NCBI RefSeq assembly: GCF_900186465.1
Contig: NZ_LT891957.1
Coordinates: 1-60,326, forward strand
Source of the DNA: Centipeda felix
GTDB taxonomy: Bacteria; Bacillota; Negativicutes; Selenomonadales; Selenomonadaceae
Direction of reading: 5' to 3'
Length of the DNA: 60,326 nt
Every line of letters starts with the position of its first letter. Positions within the stretch are counted from its first letter, which is position 1. Below, piece after piece: positions 35,619-43,828 of this stretch. The position numbers and the translations under genes were made by a program. The notes below the pieces were generated by a model. The model searched no databases. It saw only the letters and a list, made by a program, of their open reading frames with translations, and had not been told where the DNA came from.

Positions 35619-36234
35619 TCCGTAGTTCAACCTCTGCTTTCTCCATCGCACCATGACGAACCATGGTCAAAATATCAGGGCGCAGTGCCGTATGCCAAAA
35701 GCGCGTGCGTGCACTGCTCGATGAGACACTCTCCTGTAGTTCCACCCGCAGGGATGATACACGCTCCAGCCACACTCCGAAGGCGGGCGGATACATCTCC
35801 TCCAGTTCCATCCGTATCGCACGCGAGAGCGCCGGACTGCCGCCTGCGGTCGAGACGGACAGCATCAGCTCGCCGCGGCGTATCGAGGCAGGTACCTGAA
35901 AAGTAGATGCCGCAGGATCATCAATGACATTGACAGGAATCCCTCTGCGTTTTGCCTCCGACGCCACGGCCGCGTTGACCTCGCGCAGATTCGTCGCCGC
36001 ATAGGCGAGAAACGCACCTTCGAGCATTCCGTCCGCATAGCATGTCTGCTTCCAGCACAGCCTGCCTGCCGCGGCATGCTCCTGCAGCACAGAAGTGACT
36101 TTTGGTGCGATAACACAGATGGATGCCTCCGTCCCAGCAGAGAGAATGCTGCATGCTTTACGCTCTGCCACCCTGCCGCCGCCGACAAGGATAAGAGAAC
36201 GTCCGCTCAGATCGACATTCAGCGGATACAGCAC
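35572..36234 (-). CDS. Precorrin-2 dehydrogenase / sirohydrochlorin ferrochelatase-like
   Basis: This is a 220-residue protein of the CysG N-terminal/SirC/Met8 type. It begins LYPLNVDLSGRSLILVGGGR, giving an NAD-binding glycine motif, followed by VINVIDDPAASTF-like sequence (here VNVIDDPAASTFQVPASIRR) and ISTAGGSPALSRAIR-like LSVSTAGGSPALSRAIRMEL. It oxidises precorrin-2 and may insert iron to give siroheme. GTG 36234 has AGAGGAG six bases upstream; GTG 36243 is an alternative. It is the first gene of the tetrapyrrole operon. Confidence 0.9.
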   Translation of the reverse strand: MLYPLNVDLSGRSLILVGGGRVAERKACSILSAGTEASICVIAPKVTSVLQEHAAAGRLCWKQTCYADGMLEGAFLAYAATNLREVNAAVASEAKRRGIPVNVIDDPAASTFQVPASIRRGELMLSVSTAGGSPALSRAIRMELEEMYPPAFGVWLERVSSLRVELQESVSSSSARTRFWHTALRPDILTMVRHGAMEKAEVELRNAALDFGAQSSDCTD

Positions 36235-36299
36235 ACAACTCACTCCTCTTCACCGCGCGAATTTTAACTAAAGAAACATGAACCCCATTCATATTCAAT

Positions 36300-36305
36300 A
36301 TTATA
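36300..36305 (-). promoter_or_regulatory. Probable -10 element of the tetrapyrrole operon promoter
   Basis: TATAAT on the minus strand, about 66 bases upstream of the sirC-like start. No clear -35 is seen: the expected position is a T-rich run that overlaps the surE terminator. An activator may be needed (inference). Confidence 0.5.
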
Positions 36306-36320
36306 CCGCATACAGGAATG

Positions 36321-36353
36321 AAAAAAAAGAGGAGAAGGCCGAATCTCCTCTCT
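36321..36353 (-). terminator. Intrinsic terminator after surE
   Basis: AGAGGAGA (minus strand, from 36351) pairs with TCTCCTCT (to 36328) through an 8-base loop and is followed by a run of eight T. Confidence 0.85.
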
Positions 36354-36374
36354 TTATAGTGATTATCAATGTGG

Positions 36375-37136
36375 TTATAGCGCATCACCCAGTTGGCGCA
36401 GCAGCGGATAGTCCGTCATATCCACGCCCAGTGGAGTCACCGCGATCAGCCCATGCTCCACCGCATAGATATCCGTTCCAATTCCCTTATCCGTATCAGA
36501 CACCTCGCCTGCTACCTTGTAATGCACACGCCCCTCTTCCATCTCAATACGCTCAAATGCATTCACGTAATCGCGTCCACCCTGGCGGCAGAACACAAAT
36601 CGCGGCTCATCCCCCGCCAGATCCTTCGGGAAGTTGATGTTCAACAAAAATGGCTGATCTGCAGCAGTAAGAACTTGTTCCATGAATGGTACAAAACAAT
36701 CTGCCGCATCGGCAAATGAAAGACTGCTGCCATCAAGAAGCGAGAGTGCAAACGATGAAATTCCATGGAAATATCCCTCAAAAGCGGCACCAACCGTTCC
36801 CGAGTAGATCACATCCGTACCGAGATTTGACCCGTGGTTGATCCCTGAAAGCACAACATTTGGACGTTCCTCTGCAATCGCATCCAGGTAGAGCTTCGCA
36901 CAGTCCGTCGGTGTGCCGTCGATCGCCCACGCCGCGACATGACACTCTGCATCGAAATTCTCATCCTCACGCACCTCAATCGCACGCCCGATCGTCAGCG
37001 CGTGAGACGTACCACTCTGCTGATGCATAGGAGCTGCAACCGTCACATGATGTGCTCCAGACAGGCGGCGCGCAAGTACATGAATCCCCTCTGCAGCAAT
37101 CCCGTCGTCATTTGATATCAGGATATTCAAAGGCAT
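36375..37136 (-). CDS. surE: 5'/3'-nucleotidase SurE
   Basis: This 253-residue metal-dependent phosphatase dephosphorylates nucleoside 5'- and 3'-monophosphates and is linked to stationary-phase survival. It has NILISNDDGIAAEGIHVLAR at the start with the DD metal pair, GTPTDCAKLYLDAI, LSGINHGSNLGTDVIYSGTV and EGYFHGISSFALSL. Start ATG 37136 (MPLNILISND) has GAGAGG upstream. It lies downstream of tRNA-Lys with only a short hairpin between, so some transcription may read through from the tRNA promoter. Confidence 0.95.
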   Translation of the reverse strand: MPLNILISNDDGIAAEGIHVLARRLSGAHHVTVAAPMHQQSGTSHALTIGRAIEVREDENFDAECHVAAWAIDGTPTDCAKLYLDAIAEERPNVVLSGINHGSNLGTDVIYSGTVGAAFEGYFHGISSFALSLLDGSSLSFADAADCFVPFMEQVLTAADQPFLLNINFPKDLAGDEPRFVFCRQGGRDYVNAFERIEMEEGRVHYKVAGEVSDTDKGIGTDIYAVEHGLIAVTPLGVDMTDYPLLRQLGDAL

Positions 37137-37163
37137 CTTCCTCTCATTTGCTTGATACACGAA

Positions 37164-37189
37164 AGGCAGGTTGGTATGCCAACCTGCCT
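37164..37189 (-). terminator. Perfect hairpin after tRNA-Lys
   Basis: AGGCAGGTTGG (37164-37174) and CCAACCTGCCT (37179-37189) are perfect inverse repeats with a 4-base loop. Only three T follow on the minus strand, so termination would be partial; it may instead be an RNA processing or stabilising structure between tRNA-Lys and surE. Confidence 0.6.
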
Positions 37190-37215
37190 AAAACCGCATA
37201 TGCGGGCAACATTCA

Positions 37216-37291
<76 letters not shown>

Positions 37292-37315
37292 GTCTGCACC
37301 TTGCGGTGCATAGTT

Positions 37316-37344
37316 ATTATAGAGGAACAATACATGCCTGTCAA
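37316..37344 (-). promoter_or_regulatory. Promoter for tRNA-Lys
   Basis: On the minus strand TTGACA (37339-37344) and TATAAT (37316-37321) are both consensus, 17 bases apart. A small hairpin GCACC/GGTGC lies between the start point and the tRNA. Confidence 0.9.
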
Positions 37345-37377
37345 TCCCCTTCGCGTGTTTTCCATAATCACGCGTAC

Positions 37378-37407
37378 AAAAAAGGATCTCCGAAGAGATC
37401 CTTTTTT
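37378..37407 (-). terminator. Intrinsic terminator after mdh
   Basis: AAAAAAGGATCTC (37378-37390) and GAGATCCTTTTTT (37395-37407) form a perfect stem with a 4-base loop. It is symmetrical and could work in both directions; the gene it serves is mdh on the minus strand. Confidence 0.9.
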
Positions 37408-37427
37408 ATTCCTTCACGGAGAAAAGA

Positions 37428-38378
37428 TTACTTCAGTGCATCAGCGAGCTGTGCATTGACAGCACGTGCAGCTTCGACACTCTCCTCGAACTTCACCTTC
37501 TCCTCGCCCTCGAGCTTGACATCGACAACTTTCTCAAAGCCGCCCTTGCCGAGGACAATAGGAACACCGACGCAGAGTTCCTTCTCGCCATACTCGCCTT
37601 CGAGGTAGACGCAGCAAGGAATAACCTTCTTCGAATCGAGCGCAATCGCCTCAACCAGCGTTGCAGCAGATGCGCCCGGCGCATACCACGCAGACGTACC
37701 AAGAAGCCCCGTCAGCGTTGCGCCGCCGACCTTCGTCTTCTGGACAACATCAGCAAGGACATCCTTCGAGAGGAGCTGCGTGACAGGAATGCCGCGGAGC
37801 GTTGCAATGCTGACGAGCGGAACCATCGTCTTGTCATTGTGTCCGCCAATGACCATACCGTCCACATCGGTCGGGGTTGCAGGATGCCCTGCCTTGTTGA
37901 GTGCCTCAGAGAGATAATAACGGAAACGGCTGCTGTCGAGCATACCGCCCATGCCGATGATGCGGTTGCGCGGAAGTCCCGTGGACTTGAGTGCAAGATA
38001 GGTCATCGCATCCATCGGGTTGGAGATGATGATGAAGATCGCATTCGGGGAATGCTTCAGCGCCTGCTCCACAACACTCTTGACGATCTTTGCATTGACG
38101 CCGACAAGCTCCTCACGCGTCATGCCCGGCTTACGCGGAAGACCGGAGGTAACGACGATAACATCGGAATTTGCCGTCGCAGCGTAGTCATTCGTAACAC
38201 CCTTGACCGTCGTGTCAAAGCCGAGCGCATGCGAGCACTGCATCATGTCCATTGCCTTGCCCTCGGAGACACCCTCTTTGATGTCGATAAGGACAACCTC
38301 ACTCGCAAACTTCTTGAGCGCAACGACGTTTGCTACGGTAGCACCTACGTTACCTGCACCAACAACAGTTACCTTCAT
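37428..38378 (-). CDS. mdh: Malate dehydrogenase
   Basis: This 316-residue NAD-dependent enzyme of the LDH-like MDH branch interconverts malate and oxaloacetate. It has VTVVGAGNVGATVANVVALK, the substrate-loop region TSGLPRKPGMTREELVGVNA, NPMDAMTYLALKSTGLPRNR and the catalytic histidine in VIGGHNDKTMVPLVS. The Arg of LPRKPGM is the MDH-type specificity residue, arguing against lactate dehydrogenase. The AAGGAGG site upstream of ATG 38378 is strong. It has its own promoter and terminator. Confidence 0.95.
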   Translation of the reverse strand: MKVTVVGAGNVGATVANVVALKKFASEVVLIDIKEGVSEGKAMDMMQCSHALGFDTTVKGVTNDYAATANSDVIVVTSGLPRKPGMTREELVGVNAKIVKSVVEQALKHSPNAIFIIISNPMDAMTYLALKSTGLPRNRIIGMGGMLDSSRFRYYLSEALNKAGHPATPTDVDGMVIGGHNDKTMVPLVSIATLRGIPVTQLLSKDVLADVVQKTKVGGATLTGLLGTSAWYAPGASAATLVEAIALDSKKVIPCCVYLEGEYGEKELCVGVPIVLGKGGFEKVVDVKLEGEEKVKFEESVEAARAVNAQLADALK

Positions 38379-38474
38379 ACGTATTTCCTCCTTAGTAAAG
38401 CTCTTGTGCTGCTTGTTTCACAATAAACAACACAATTAAAACAAGGTATACCAATAGATCTGAACTATGAAATC

Positions 38475-38503
38475 ATTATAACATCTCCATTCAGAAAAAT
38501 CAA
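38475..38503 (-). promoter_or_regulatory. Promoter for mdh
   Basis: On the minus strand TTGATT (38498-38503) and TATAAT (38475-38480) are 17 bases apart, and TGT before the -10 makes it extended. The leader is about 90 bases. Between this promoter and the stop of the next gene at 38676 the AT-rich sequence shows only weak dyads. Confidence 0.8.
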
Positions 38504-38675
38504 TTACTTTTCCGTACTCAATGTCACAGTTATGGAAAATAAATACAAAATTCTATTGTTGGATAATACTTTCTTCATTTTTGGAAGAATTTGGTCATAA
38601 ATCACGGCGACGGACCGATCATGATAACAGGGACGCTCATATATACAAAGTTTTTTCAAAGAACTTCCGTGGCTT

Positions 38676-39623
38676 TTATTGCTCACGCAAAAATTGAAAC
38701 CAAGGATCATTCCAAAATGATTCCATTACATCATGAGGATTGACGTCATCTTCATCATCGTAAATGTAATCAGGTTCATGTTCATCCCAGAAATTCGGAT
38801 CAAAACCTTCATCCTCTAATATCCGAAAAGCCATTTTAAATGCTTGTATGAAGTTTGCTCTTGACGATTGACAACTATAACATTCTCCTGGCGTATCATC
38901 AGCGTTTTCCTGTATGACCATTACATTCAATATATCATTCGCTTCAGTTGTTTCGATCTTTATGTTCGTACAGCTACCTTCTTCGTCAATGTTAAGCTCC
39001 TCAGAGGAATTGCCCGATTCCAGACGTTTTAGCAAATTCAATAATCCATCAAATGGCGAAAATAAGTAAGATAAGTTAGCGACACATCTTGTTCCTTCCA
39101 AACTCATATACATCTTGATCCAACCATATTTTTGGGGCTCAAATGCCACTTGAAAATTTTTGTATATATCCAAGCCTTGTTTTTCAAAAATCAATAGCTT
39201 ATCTACTTCTCGGAAATATTGCTGTTTATCAAAAACAAATTTTCCTAATTCGGCGTAGTCCCATTTTTCTCGATGGTACATATTAAAACCATACCATGTA
39301 ACCGTCTTTATCCCAACATCTACTGCTACATCAAGCGGCCAACAGTCAACGACTCCGCAGCCGCATCCAAAAATAGATACGCTGTCAAATTCCAAATAGT
39401 CATTATGCAAGGATTCATATAGTCCTTTTGGGGTTATTGTGGCATGACCTGCTATGCCTGGATTACCTTCAGCCTCAGCAAAAGGACGTTCTACGTCACG
39501 GACTTTATCACGAAAATTCTCGCCATTAATATATATTTCCACAGTTAGTGTGGGAAATTTATCCGGTCCGTAGCAGTAACTTGTTAAACGAAATTCAATA
39601 AGATCTTTCTCTGCCGAATTCAT
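38676..39623 (-). CDS. Protein of unknown function with CxCG...CWP motif
   Basis: The 315-residue cytoplasmic product has no signal peptide. The N-terminal 130 residues resemble a widespread uncharacterised family that I recall by its pattern SIFGCGCGVVDCWPL, VTWYGFNMYHREKWDY and FVFDKQQYFREV. The C-terminal half has no recognised family and ends in an acidic tail (DDEDDVNPHD) and aromatic residues. ATG 39623 has GGGAGGTG upstream. The gene is more AT-rich than its neighbours and sits at the leader-distal end of the CRISPR array, so it may be acquired. Function unknown. Confidence 0.7.
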   Translation of the reverse strand: MNSAEKDLIEFRLTSYCYGPDKFPTLTVEIYINGENFRDKVRDVERPFAEAEGNPGIAGHATITPKGLYESLHNDYLEFDSVSIFGCGCGVVDCWPLDVAVDVGIKTVTWYGFNMYHREKWDYAELGKFVFDKQQYFREVDKLLIFEKQGLDIYKNFQVAFEPQKYGWIKMYMSLEGTRCVANLSYLFSPFDGLLNLLKRLESGNSSEELNIDEEGSCTNIKIETTEANDILNVMVIQENADDTPGECYSCQSSRANFIQAFKMAFRILEDEGFDPNFWDEHEPDYIYDDEDDVNPHDVMESFWNDPWFQFLREQ

Positions 39624-39656
39624 GCAGACACCTCCCACCAGTCAGTTTGCCATAGC

Positions 39657-39695
39657 TTATTCCTCGATTTCCTCTAACCGACCCCAATTTGTCAT
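39657..39695 (-). CDS. 12-codon ORF upstream of the unknown gene
   Basis: A tiny frame reads MTNWGRLEEIEE then TAA. It has an excellent ribosome binding site (GGGAGGAG seven bases before the ATG) and ends 33 bases before the next start. It could be a leader peptide or the remaining 5' end of a lost gene; the sequence resembles the first residues of many small regulatory or immunity proteins. Whether it is translated is unproven. Confidence 0.35.
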   Translation of the reverse strand: MTNWGRLEEIEE

Positions 39696-39832
39696 TGCTG
39701 CACTCCTCCCTGCATTGCTATACTCTCACCCAATTTTGACACAAGGCAGTAGTTTTTTCAATTCCAAGTGAAAAAAGTATCCTATAAGGAAAAGTTGCAC
39801 TTGACTTGACAATTCGCTCCCCTAATTTTTCA

Positions 39833-42326
39833 GTTTCAATCCACGCGCCCCGTGCGGGGCGCGACAGGGAGTTCCCTAGGCGTTTCCGGTCGAATGGGGG
39901 GTTCAATCCACGCGCCCCATGCGGGGCGCGACCCCCGAAGAGCGCATGTTTTCTAGTATGGAGATGTTTCAATCCACGCGCCCCATGCGGGGCGCGACAA
40001 TATCGCCGACCGAAAGCCCTGCCTTCCACGTGTTTCAATCCACGCGCCCCATGCGGGGCACGACCTTGCCGGCATGCGACACCGCCGAACACAGAGCGTT
40101 TCAATCCACGCGCCCCATGCGGGGCGCGACCTCCGGTGCGATCACCGGCGTTGATGGATATAGGTTTCAATCCACGCGCCCCATGCGGGGCGCGACTAAA
40201 CGCCCCGGCAGTATCTATGCGGGACGGATGTTTCAATCCACGCGTCCCATGCGGGGCGCGACAATATCGCCGACCGAAAGCCCTGCCTTCCACGTGTTTC
40301 AATCCACGCGCCCCATGCGGGGCGCGACGCGTATCTTGCAATAGGGAGGTGATAGCATGACTGTTTCAATCCACGCGCCCCATGCGGGGCGCGACGAAAG
40401 TCCCGTAAACGTCTGCACCTCCTTAAAGAGTTTCAATCCACGCGCCCCGTGTGGGGCGCGACATTCCTTGATGGACGATGCGGGATTATCGACAAGTTTC
40501 AATCCACGCGCCCCGTGTGGGGCGCGACTGCCGGCGGCGATGGTGCTGCGGACGTGATTCATGTTTCAATCCACGCGCCCCGTGTGGGGCGCGACCCGAA
40601 CGAGTCCGTAAACGGTGCCTGTGTCATTGGTTTCAATCCACGCGCCCCGTGTGGGGCGCGACCATGGTCGACATGCAGAGCCGCATCGTGGCACTTGTTT
40701 CAATCCACGCGCCCCGTGTGGGGCGCGACAGTCCTTTTCTTGCTTCTTTCCAACGTCGTATTGGTTTCAATCCACGCGCCCCGTGTGGGGCGCGACTGCA
40801 TACAGCGTGCACCCAGTGATCGTAATAACGGTTTCAATCCACGCGCCCCGTGTGGGGCGCGACCTCCATTCTGTATTTGGAACAGGCGGTTAAAGAGTTT
40901 CAATCCACGCGCCCCGTGTGGGGCGCGACATTCCTTGATGGACGATGCGGGATTATCGACAAGTTTCAATCCACGCGCCCCGTGTGGGGCGCGACCGCGT
41001 TCTCGTAACAAACGATTTAAGTTATCAGTGTTTCAATCCACGCGCCCCGTGTGGGGCGCGACTTAAAAAATTCTGTACCTTGAGGCAGACAGCCGTGTTT
41101 CAATCCACGCGCCCCATGCGGGGCGCGACCCTTCTCGGCAAGATGCGGGCGAGCTTTAACTTGTTTCAATCCACGCGCCCCATGCGGGGCGCGACGGTCG
41201 AGGATACGATCCCCGTCGTGCTGGATGCGTTTCAATCCACGCGCCCCATGCGGGGCGCGACCCATCCGGTTTAGACGAATCTGCCCTGCACCTTTGTTTC
41301 AATCCACGCGCCCCATGCGGGGCGCGACTGCTGAGTGGATTTTTCCCAAGATCGTCGCGAAGTTTCAATCCACGCGCCCCATGCGGGGCGCGACCCTTTA
41401 ACTTGCCCGTATAACGGGGCAGGCGGTGTTTCAATCCACGCGCCCCATGCGGGGCGCGACGCGTCCATGATCTTGTGTGAATCCATTTCGCTTTGTTTCA
41501 ATCCACGCGCCCCATGCGGGGCGCGACCCGAACTCATGCGGTCGATCATCTGCATAATCGGTTTCAATCCACGCGCCCCATGCGGGGCGCGACCTCGGGC
41601 GTATTCCATTCCTCCTCGATACGGATGTTTCAATCCACGCGCCCCATGCGGGGCGCGACCCGCGTTTGTGTCGCAGGCAATCGCCGTGCTCGTGTTTCAA
41701 TCCACGCGCCCCATGCGGGGCGCGACAAAGCTGCGCGGAGGCTTTTTGTCTACGGTCATGGTTTCAATCCACGCGCCCCATGCGGGGCGCGACTGCTGCC
41801 CGAGAGTGCCCCTGATGGCTACACCGTGTTTCAATCCACGCGCCCCATGCGGGGCGCGACAACCAGCCCTTTAACTTTGTGTCTTATTTCGGGGTTTCAA
41901 TCCACGCGCCCCATGCGGGGCGCGACAACCAGCCCTTTAACTTTGTGTCTTATTTCGGGGTTTCAATCCACGCGCCCCATGCGGGGCGCGACCCCGTTGC
42001 TTGCTGAGTGGCAAGTCCATACAGTGTTTCAATCCACGCGCCCCATGCGGGGCGCGACAACGGTATAAGGAGTGGCTCAAGAAGGCAAAAAAGTTTCAAT
42101 CCACGCGCCCCATGCGGGGCGCGACAGCGGTTTGCCCGTGGATTTGAGATGTATCTTTCGGTTTCAATCCACGCGCCCCATGCGGGGCGCGACTATGTCC
42201 CGAAAACGGATTTGACGAGCTCTACACGTTTCAATCCACGCGCCCCATGCGGGGCGCGACAACTTTCTGCACTGAAAGGAGGTGAGGGAAAATGTTTCAA
42301 TCCACGCGCCCCATGCGGGGCGCGAC
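39833..42326 (-). CRISPR. Type I-C CRISPR array: 38 repeats, 37 spacers
   Basis: The 33-base repeats begin on the plus strand GTTTCAATCCACG and contain the palindrome CGCGCCCC-NNNN-GGGGCGCG, ending in AC. The complement ends in ATTGAAAC, as in type I-C arrays, so transcription is on the minus strand from the cas side. Spacers are 33-35 bases. Loop bases by repeat number from 39833: repeat 1 GTGC; 2-9 ATGC; 10-19 GTGT (40430-41062); 20-38 ATGC. Decayed repeats (2, 4 and 7 with single changes) cluster at the leader-distal end. Spacers at 39999/40263, 40463/40930 and 41861/41927 are identical pairs. Confidence 0.98.
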
Positions 42327-42499
42327 GGCAACTGGAGTCACGACTTCCCCCTTTTGCCACGTATTTATGGGCATTCCCCTCCACAAATACGATTTTCTCG
42401 GCACCTAAGTCCCACGCCCCTCCTGCGGCATGATTCTCGCACCTATATTTTTACATTCTGTTTTCTGTTCACTTCACCTTCGCACTCAGTAATGAATGC
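42327..42499 (-). promoter_or_regulatory. CRISPR leader
   Basis: The 173 bases between the cas2 stop and the first leader-proximal repeat have no plausible gene. The position next to cas2 and upstream of the youngest, most uniform repeats identifies it as the leader holding the array promoter and integration signals. An AT-rich stretch near 42445-42470 could hold the promoter; I see no consensus -35. Confidence 0.75.
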
Positions 42500-42790
42500 T
42501 CAGATGATGATGACCGCCTCCAAGTCATAGGACTCTTTAACACCATAATGCGTTACTTTCGGTCCTTTATCCTTTCCAAGGTAGTAAAATCGCAGGCTGT
42601 CTTCCTGCAGGTCAATGATATCCAACAGCGCAAGTTCCAATTGCTTACATTGGGTTGGATCCACCTTACACTCAAAGACAGAGTTCTGCACGCGCTGCCC
42701 ATAGGCTCTGCATTTTCGTGCGACCTGGCGCAGCCTCCTGCGCCCATCGGCGTCAACTGTACTAATATCATAGGTGATCAAAACATACAT
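42500..42790 (-). CDS. cas2: CRISPR-associated endoribonuclease Cas2
   Basis: This 96-residue ferredoxin-fold protein forms the Cas1-Cas2 integrase that inserts new spacers. It reads MYVLITYDISTVDADGRRRL with the first-strand Asp, YGQRVQNSVFECKVDPTQ, and ends in beta-strand residues LEAVIII. Length is typical of I-C Cas2. It lies 9 bases after cas1 and directly before the leader. Confidence 0.97.
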   Translation of the reverse strand: MYVLITYDISTVDADGRRRLRQVARKCRAYGQRVQNSVFECKVDPTQCKQLELALLDIIDLQEDSLRFYYLGKDKGPKVTHYGVKESYDLEAVIII

Positions 42791-42799
42791 AGCAAGTAC

Positions 42800-43828
42800 C
42801 TACTTCCACAAAAATGGCGGGTAGGCATCAAGATCCCCACGCAGATGGCGTGCAAGCAGCATTGCCTGCACATGAGGAACAAGCCCCCATTTGATTTTTT
42901 CCTCCAAAAAAGGATGTGTCATCATCCCCTCTTTGTGAGCATGCCATGCCTCCAGAATCTTTTTACGCCCATCATCGGTCAGATATACGGCGCCGCCCTC
43001 TTCTAGGCGAAAATCCTTGCCGCTGATCTTCTTGGTATTGACCATGGAAAATGCCGTACGATCCGCCATTGGGCGCAGTTCCTCCATGAGATCAAGTGCG
43101 AGTGACTGTCTGCCCGGGCGATCACGATGCAGAAAGCCGACATAGGAGTCCAATCCCCCCCCTTCAAGTGCCGCCCCTACATCATTCATGAGGAGGGCAT
43201 AGAGGAAAGATAAGAGACAGTTCATATTGTCGAGCGGTGGTCTGCGGTTACGCTCAGTAAAAAAGAACTCTCCTTTTTGTTTGAGTATCATATCATCAAA
43301 CACAGAGAAATAGCTGACGGCAGCCTTACCCTCGACGCCGCGGAGTTCCTCCAAATCAGATGCACACGTTGCCTCATGACAGGATGTCTGGAGGAAGTCA
43401 CTGACACTCTGAAATTCCTCCTCATCAATTCGCATGGCATAGTCTCTGCGCGTCCGCTCGATTATCCAGCGCGCATTATAGATCTTGCCAAGGATGAAGT
43501 TCTTCGCAAGTGCAAGACTGGCAGTCTCATCATCTGCACGACGATACTGCTCCCTGCGCAGGAGGACATTGCCGTTCATCTTACCGATAACGCGCGCCTG
43601 AAATCTTCCCTCCGGACTCATAAAGGTCAGTGCAATATTCTCCTCAGCGCATTTCCGCATGAGAGCGGGGCTCGCTCCCGTGTAGCCAAAGGTTGTAATC
43701 TGCTCAAAGTTATGAAGCGGAAAACGAGCTAGTTCCTTCTCCTCCCGAACGACCACGACATTGCCGCCGTCCAACGCCAAGTACGCCTCATCCTGATTGA
43801 CAAAAAGTGTGTTCAAAAGAGGCTTCAT
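42800..43828 (-). CDS. cas1: CRISPR-associated endonuclease Cas1
   Basis: This 342-residue integrase of subtype I-C begins MKPLLNTLFVNQDEAYLALD. The metal-binding triad is visible as Glu in LRGVEGKAAVSYF, His in VGFLHRDRPGRQSLALDLME and Asp/Glu in the same segment. The C-terminus (DLDAYPPFLWK) is typical of I-C. Its start overlaps the cas4 stop by 4 bases. Confidence 0.97.
   Translation of the reverse strand: MKPLLNTLFVNQDEAYLALDGGNVVVVREEKELARFPLHNFEQITTFGYTGASPALMRKCAEENIALTFMSPEGRFQARVIGKMNGNVLLRREQYRRADDETASLALAKNFILGKIYNARWIIERTRRDYAMRIDEEEFQSVSDFLQTSCHEATCASDLEELRGVEGKAAVSYFSVFDDMILKQKGEFFFTERNRRPPLDNMNCLLSFLYALLMNDVGAALEGGGLDSYVGFLHRDRPGRQSLALDLMEELRPMADRTAFSMVNTKKISGKDFRLEEGGAVYLTDDGRKKILEAWHAHKEGMMTHPFLEEKIKWGLVPHVQAMLLARHLRGDLDAYPPFLWK

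Noticed and set aside
39833-42326. Self-targeting spacers against this window
   Set aside because: I saw no spacer matching the genes here on reading, but a full comparison cannot be done by eye; a search with all 34 distinct spacers against the genome would settle it.
39718-42433. Repetitive frames through the CRISPR array (repeated RAPHGARGLK or FNPRAPCGAR)
   Set aside because: They are translations of the CRISPR repeats and change frame with spacer length; no start signals support them.
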